A DNA stretch of 24,720 bases, taken from contig MNCI01006816.1 in assembly GCA_015680685.1 (NCBI GenBank), forward strand, positions 25,649-50,368. Reading direction: 5' to 3'. Position numbers and translations under genes: made by a program. Below are positions 1 to 24,720 of the stretch, one piece after another. This DNA is from Gnetum montanum (taxonomy: Eukaryota; Streptophyta; Gnetopsida; Gnetales; Gnetaceae). The notes under the pieces are model-generated. The model made no database searches and was not told the DNA's origin. It saw only the letters and a program-made list of their open reading frames with translations. Position 1 is the stretch's first letter. Each line of letters begins with the position of its first letter.

Positions 1-349
1 TTGCCCCCATCATTCCCTCCCTCAGTGGTTGAAATAGAGTCCTTGAAAGATTTAGACTGGGTGACTTTAGCTTGCGAAGTGATCTTTATAGATGAGCTGG
101 AATAAGGGACTTGTGTGGTAGAGGATTTAGGTTTGGAGAGAAAACTAGAGGTCTTGTGGGGAGTGGCTGCAAATTTAAATGTTTTCAGTCGGTGTTAATG
201 ATTATGAATCAATTTACCATGGTTTTAGAATTGAATTTGCTTCCCCTGCTTTTATGCTTAGTCGGAAAGTCCTTTTTTGCTTTATATTTTAGAGGCCCAC
301 GTATGGTGATACAACAGACGCTTCAATACTGACAGCATTTTGTTTTCAG

Positions 350-431
350 GCGTAAACGTGAAGAACTTAAAATACAATCGTGAGAAAATCACAAAAAGGC
401 AAAGGCAGAAGCAGAAACGTGGAGAATTGAG
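350..431 (+). other. Weak candidate exon of a convergent plus-strand gene
   Basis: A pyrimidine-rich acceptor (TTTTGTTTTCAG) precedes 350 and a donor-like GAG|GTAAAA follows 431. One frame is open through the segment and encodes a very basic stretch (NREKITKRQRQKQKRGEL), with an in-frame TAA just after 431, so it could also be a terminal exon. I see no homology that I can name. The rest of 1-554 shows nothing else I can support. Confidence 0.2.
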
Positions 432-554
432 GTAAAATTAATACAACCGAAGTCCTGTTACTGAATGAATATGAGTCTATGCCGTATATTTCACAGTCTT
501 GTAGAGATCAATATCAGGTTATATGGTTTCTTTTTTCACTTCATATCAGTTTCA

Positions 555-965
555 CTATATGAAAGGAAATTTTGTTGTATCTCTCACGTTGAGTACACTC
601 AAAATTATTATCATTCTTGAAAGCAGAATGCAGAAATTAGAAATTTCACAAATCCAAGTTTGAGAAATTAACAATACTAATATTATGTCATAAATATCCA
701 ACAAAACGCAGGTCTCTACATACATGTCATAAAAAGATAAAAATGAAAAACAACTGTCAAAAACATGCATAGTATTCATATTTACAAGCACCGAAAAAAC
801 ACGGGCGTGTTTTGGGTTGCACGCGGTTCAGACCGTGTATAATGCAAGAATTTGGGGACGCCAAATCTTGCATGAATTTGGAACGTAAGCAGATTGAAAT
901 CTTGCATGTATTGGATTCCAAATAGTGCAACCCTTTCTCAGAGAAAGTTCATGCATTTCGGGAAT
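555..965 (-). other. Probable 3' UTR and immediate downstream region of the kinase gene
   Basis: AT-rich sequence after the TAG stop with no further family homology. A minus-strand AATAAT-type poly-A signal candidate lies near 603-613. A short open frame here (791-555) has no recognisable domain and looks like chance. The true poly-A site cannot be fixed from sequence alone. Confidence 0.4.
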
Positions 966-21458
<20,493 letters not shown>

Positions 21459-21510
21459 GGCTACACAGATCAGTAATGATTTAGCAGGAACCAAAGAAGA
21501 ATCATATAGA

Positions 21511-21517
21511 TTTTATA
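21511..21517 (-). promoter_or_regulatory. Candidate TATA box
   Basis: TATAAAA on the minus strand, 53 nt before the ATG at 21458. It would leave a leader of only about 25-30 nt. The preceding TTTTTCTTTTTCAG also looks like a splice acceptor, so this could instead be a 5' UTR intron end. Confidence 0.3.
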
Positions 21518-21816
21518 AACTGAAAAAGAAAAAGTCTAAGTAGCAAGGAAAGAGAGAAGACCCAGTCTCCCGCAATCATTCTTCTATGCACATGCGAGAC
21601 TTGCGTTGAAAATTCCTCGGCTTAGTGTACACAAAACACTCCATATGGATGAGGGTGCCTGAGCCATTCATGTTCAAGAGCATTGTCTGAATATCCCCAG
21701 TTGATGCATTCCTTTTGCCGTTTCGATCCTTGCATGCTGCAATTTGAAATTCAAAATTTTTACGTCCCTCCCCAAACGGCACCATCAGCCAGCACAGCCA
21801 GAAAAAGAGAGTACAC

Positions 21817-22335
21817 TGTAACAACGTTGCCCCAACGTTGCCCGGCACCTCAAGGAATTCACAAAGATCCAATGGATCTGGGGCGAAAGACCTGGGGAAT
21901 ATGCCTCAAACAACAAGCATCTCACGAGTGCAAGCAGAAGAGAACCAAGCAAACAAGTACACACACAACCTTGTAGACCACATCAATGAGAGGGGAGACA
22001 ATGCACCTACAAGGGAAGGTACCTCACCCTAGATCCCTCACAATCTGGTACAAGGTGTGGTATGGCACCACACCAAAACTATCCGGTCTTGGTTGCCTAC
22101 ATATCTACGACCGTCGTACAATCAGGGTCATGTAGTTCTCCACGGAAAAGAGGAAAGGAAGAGGACTTAGAGAAGAGAGTTGCAACAGGAGGGTGTCCTA
22201 TTGCTAGCTTGGTACCACCAAGCCAGGGTGGGTTTTGTAACACTTGAGAGCCACCCAAGGGTGCCTCAGAGTGTTCCATGGCCCCCGAACCATGGGGAGA
22301 GCCCAAGAGAACCACCACTTGGGACATCTCTCACA
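21817..22335 (-). mobile_element. Probable 3' LTR of a Ty3/gypsy-like retrotransposon
   Basis: About 519 bp, beginning TGTGAGAG on the minus strand at 22335 and ending ...GTTGTTACA at 21817 (TG...CA ends). It is directly preceded by a polypurine tract (GTGGGGGAGGA, about 22348-22338) and by the end of a pol-like frame. The other LTR would lie beyond the window, so the pair cannot be compared. The inner end is well supported; the outer end is inferred from the TTACA terminus. Confidence 0.5.
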
Positions 22336-24720
22336 ATCCTCCCCCACATAAAGAAGCGACGTCCTCAGAGTGGAGCTTATGATAGCTTCGAGTGTACACT
22401 TCACATGGGTTCGAAACTCCATCAATTCCGGGGATCCATCAACTCCTTAGATGCCAGGCTTGAAGGAAAGTACCAACCCCAACACCTGATACGTTCTTCC
22501 ATCCAATGCCTTGCATGAAACGCAAGGGCAATTGGAGGAAGCCCAAGACTTCCCTTCTCTATACAAGCGAGAGAGTCCAACCCAAAGGGCCAACGTCTCT
22601 AAGGCGTCCCATAGATCCCTCTTTTCTGAGGGTCTAGAGACATATCTTCTTGCGTTAACCCATAACTTATGCAAGAAGATCGCTCCTCTTCCACAAGTCC
22701 CATCGAGTTCCTCTATGAATGGCATCTCAGCACCCCTTCATTTTTTTTATTTTTTTTTGAAGGCTCACCAAGGCCACTACCCATGGTGAGGGACTTGGGA
22801 ACATCACACCAAGAGGGAGGATATGCTCCTAAGAGCCATGTCTCCGCAAGCAACTCATGCTTGCCAGAACTCCATGTTCTGCTACTCGCATCAAGTTCAG
22901 AACTCCATGTTCTGCGACTCGCATTGAGACCCATGGGTTCTCACCAGTGCAACCATCTAAGCACTGATTCCACATGCATCGGTACCGTGCGCAATCTCTT
23001 TTCTCATCATTTTTGTTCAAGCTGGTATGAACGGAGGCAAGCATGTTCTCCCTTACAAACAAGGTACAAGGGCAGATCTTTGAGCTTGACCTTGCGTCTG
23101 CAATCTGTAACATCGCATGCCTCAATTCATCATTCATCATTCCATAGTATTCCAACGAGAGAGAAGATCCAAAAATCTATTTGGAAACTTCTCCAAGAGG
23201 CTACATACAACAAGCCCCAACTTTCAGCAACACCTCTTGTGATTGTCCAACATCGAGAATGCCTGCTCGAATGTTAGAACAAGGGAGGGTCAATTGGGCA
23301 ACCAACCCCATGACAATCCTCCATCACCTGTCTCATATCAGCTATAAGCACATCATCGAATGCAACCATAATATCCCGTTCATGGAGAAGGGTCACCCAC
23401 ATTTTCCACATGCAAGCCATCCTTCCCACACCAAGTTATGGGACAAGCACCATTTTCTGAACACAAGGTCCAGGAACAAGATAGAGTCACCTCTGAGAGT
23501 AACCAAATCATGAATTCTCCGAGGAACATCAATGTTCTCAGAATTTACATTTCCCCACTATATCAAGAATGACTGCCAGTCTCACGATCAACACCTTTCA
23601 GCAGATTTTTGCACTTGAAGGAAGGATCCTCTTTGGGAGGTTTCTTCCATAGGTAAGTATCATAACCATCATACGTGTCCAAGTAGTCAATATCGCCAAT
23701 AGAACCAAATCGTGGAACTGTCACCAGCTGAGGGAAGACATGGGTTCACAAGTCTTACCCAATTTCAATTTTCCCTTGAGAACAACTCAAGATACCAAGA
23801 ATTTCTGTTTCATCTTGGGAGATCTGGGTTTTGTTTCATACATCCCAGTCAGGCCCATTTACATCAATTTGTGGTGGACAAGGCCGCACCACTACCTATT
23901 GTCATTCAACCCAAACAATAGACACAAGTCAACAACAACATCTTGCCCATAGGAGGACCAGGTCCTCAAGATAGTTTTTACATGGAATGGGCTTTCATCA
24001 ACATCATTACAACTCAAACATAACACGATTCATCCCCAAAGGGTTTACAACAAGGATCCAGAGAACCCCAACAAGAAAGTTCCTCTGAAGATCCCAAAAC
24101 TACGAGAGTACACAAGATCATGCCTTGCCTACAAGAAGAGCAATATGTATCTTTAATTTACATCAACAACATGACCTCACAAGGGAGGTTTCATGAATTT
24201 CACCAGGGTACCAACATTCTGTCTCTAAGAACAAGCCCCACGAGTTCACGAACATAGGACCACTGCTAGGAACAAGTCCCAAACATCAACTGCTTACAGG
24301 AGACAACCGTCTCGATACCACCTGCCTTATTATTTCGGGAACTGAAGAGGGCATCCATTGAAATGGAGAATGATCCCTCATGATCAACTCTGCTATCCCA
24401 CCAGGGAGGTGAGATCACCAACATGAATTAACATCACACCAGAGACATGGGACAATACATCAGCGAGGGACTCTGTAATACATCAATGTACATAAGGGAT
24501 AGAGTACACGGGACAATTTAGCAAGACACCATAGCCTATTAGGCACAACGAGTCCCCTATCATGGAATCACACCATAGACCACGAAGGCACCAATTAGTC
24601 CCAATCTATGAGAGTGCATCCTAGCTCTCCAACACACCAAAGCAATTTGTTACGAGAGCCCACCAACACGCACAAACCATTAGAAGCCCACAATCATGAA
24701 AGCATCGGCTCAAGTGTTTC
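22331..24720 (-). mobile_element. Degraded internal region of an LTR retrotransposon
   Basis: A minus-strand frame ends in SEDVASLCGGGL and a TGA at 22333-22331, overlapping the polypurine tract, a form common at the end of plant gypsy/chromovirus polyproteins. Upstream, the strand is rich in TG and CA and broken by stops in every frame, as expected for old methylated repeats. I could not place a reverse transcriptase, integrase or chromodomain. A 33-bp tandem duplication lies at 22865-22930 and a T-rich run at about 22740-22758. The region may be nested repeats rather than one element. Long plus-strand frames here (e.g. 22669-23277) are antisense chance frames. Confidence 0.45.
22865..22930. 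repeat. 33-bp tandem duplication within the retroelement
   Basis: Units at 22865-22897 and 22898-22930 share cagaactccatgttctgc and actcgcat with few differences. Confidence 0.85.

Noticed and set aside
22669-23277. 202-codon plus-strand open frame
   Set aside because: Low-complexity Ser/His/Leu-rich translation, no domain, inside a degraded minus-strand retroelement; an antisense chance frame.
24305-24330. Primer-binding-site-like TGGTATCGAGACGG on the minus strand
   Set aside because: Partly resembles the TGGTATCAGAGC initiator-tRNA site, but the sequence upstream does not resemble the 3' LTR or end in the same terminus, so a short element ending here is not supported.

Overview
The window looks like nuclear DNA from a seed plant. 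It is AT-rich, and one gene fills most of it: a 24-exon receptor kinase spread over about 20.5 kb on the minus strand. Its long introns hold degraded retroposons and SINE-like elements. The large introns and retrotransposon-rich flank suit a gymnosperm or another large-genome plant, but nothing here proves the species. There are two ambiguous bases (N), at 16894 and 21105.

Right flank, 24720 to about 21817: the 3' part of a degraded LTR retrotransposon on the minus strand, Ty3/gypsy-like by its polyprotein tail, polypurine tract and 3' LTR. The LTR ends about 360 bp upstream of the kinase start codon and points towards it.

Main gene, 21458 to 966, minus strand: a complete-looking leucine-rich-repeat receptor kinase of the LRR-VIII-2 type (LRR plus malectin plus kinase; relatives of Arabidopsis At1g56140, At1g56130, At1g07650 and RKF1). 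Splice sites were placed by eye. All phases agree, the exons sum to 3021 nt, and they predict 1006 residues: signal peptide, LRR N-cap, ten LRRs each coded by a 72-nt phase-2 exon, further LRR/linker exons, a malectin domain, one membrane helix and an RD-type kinase with all catalytic motifs. Two introns (2 and 20) must use GC instead of GT donors to keep the frame. Exon 14 carries an in-frame 18-bp tandem duplication.

Introns: intron 13 (3.9 kb) and intron 14 (3.3 kb) make up over a third of the gene. They hold degenerate short repeats, a retroposed coding fragment with a poly-A end, and a tRNA-derived SINE-like head. Intron 6 has the clearest SINE. Intron 11 has a decayed copy of an LRR exon. 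Intron 18 has several small perfect tandem duplications and a hairpin repeat.

Left flank, 965 to 1: presumed 3' UTR, then sequence with one weak candidate exon on the plus strand that could belong to a convergent neighbour.

Functionally this is one cell-surface receptor gene. The ectodomain (LRRs plus malectin) would sense a ligand or cell-wall carbohydrate and the cytoplasmic kinase would signal. No novel multi-gene system was found. The points of interest are gene structure (GC-AG introns, fossil exon, exon-internal duplication) and mobile elements in and next to the gene.
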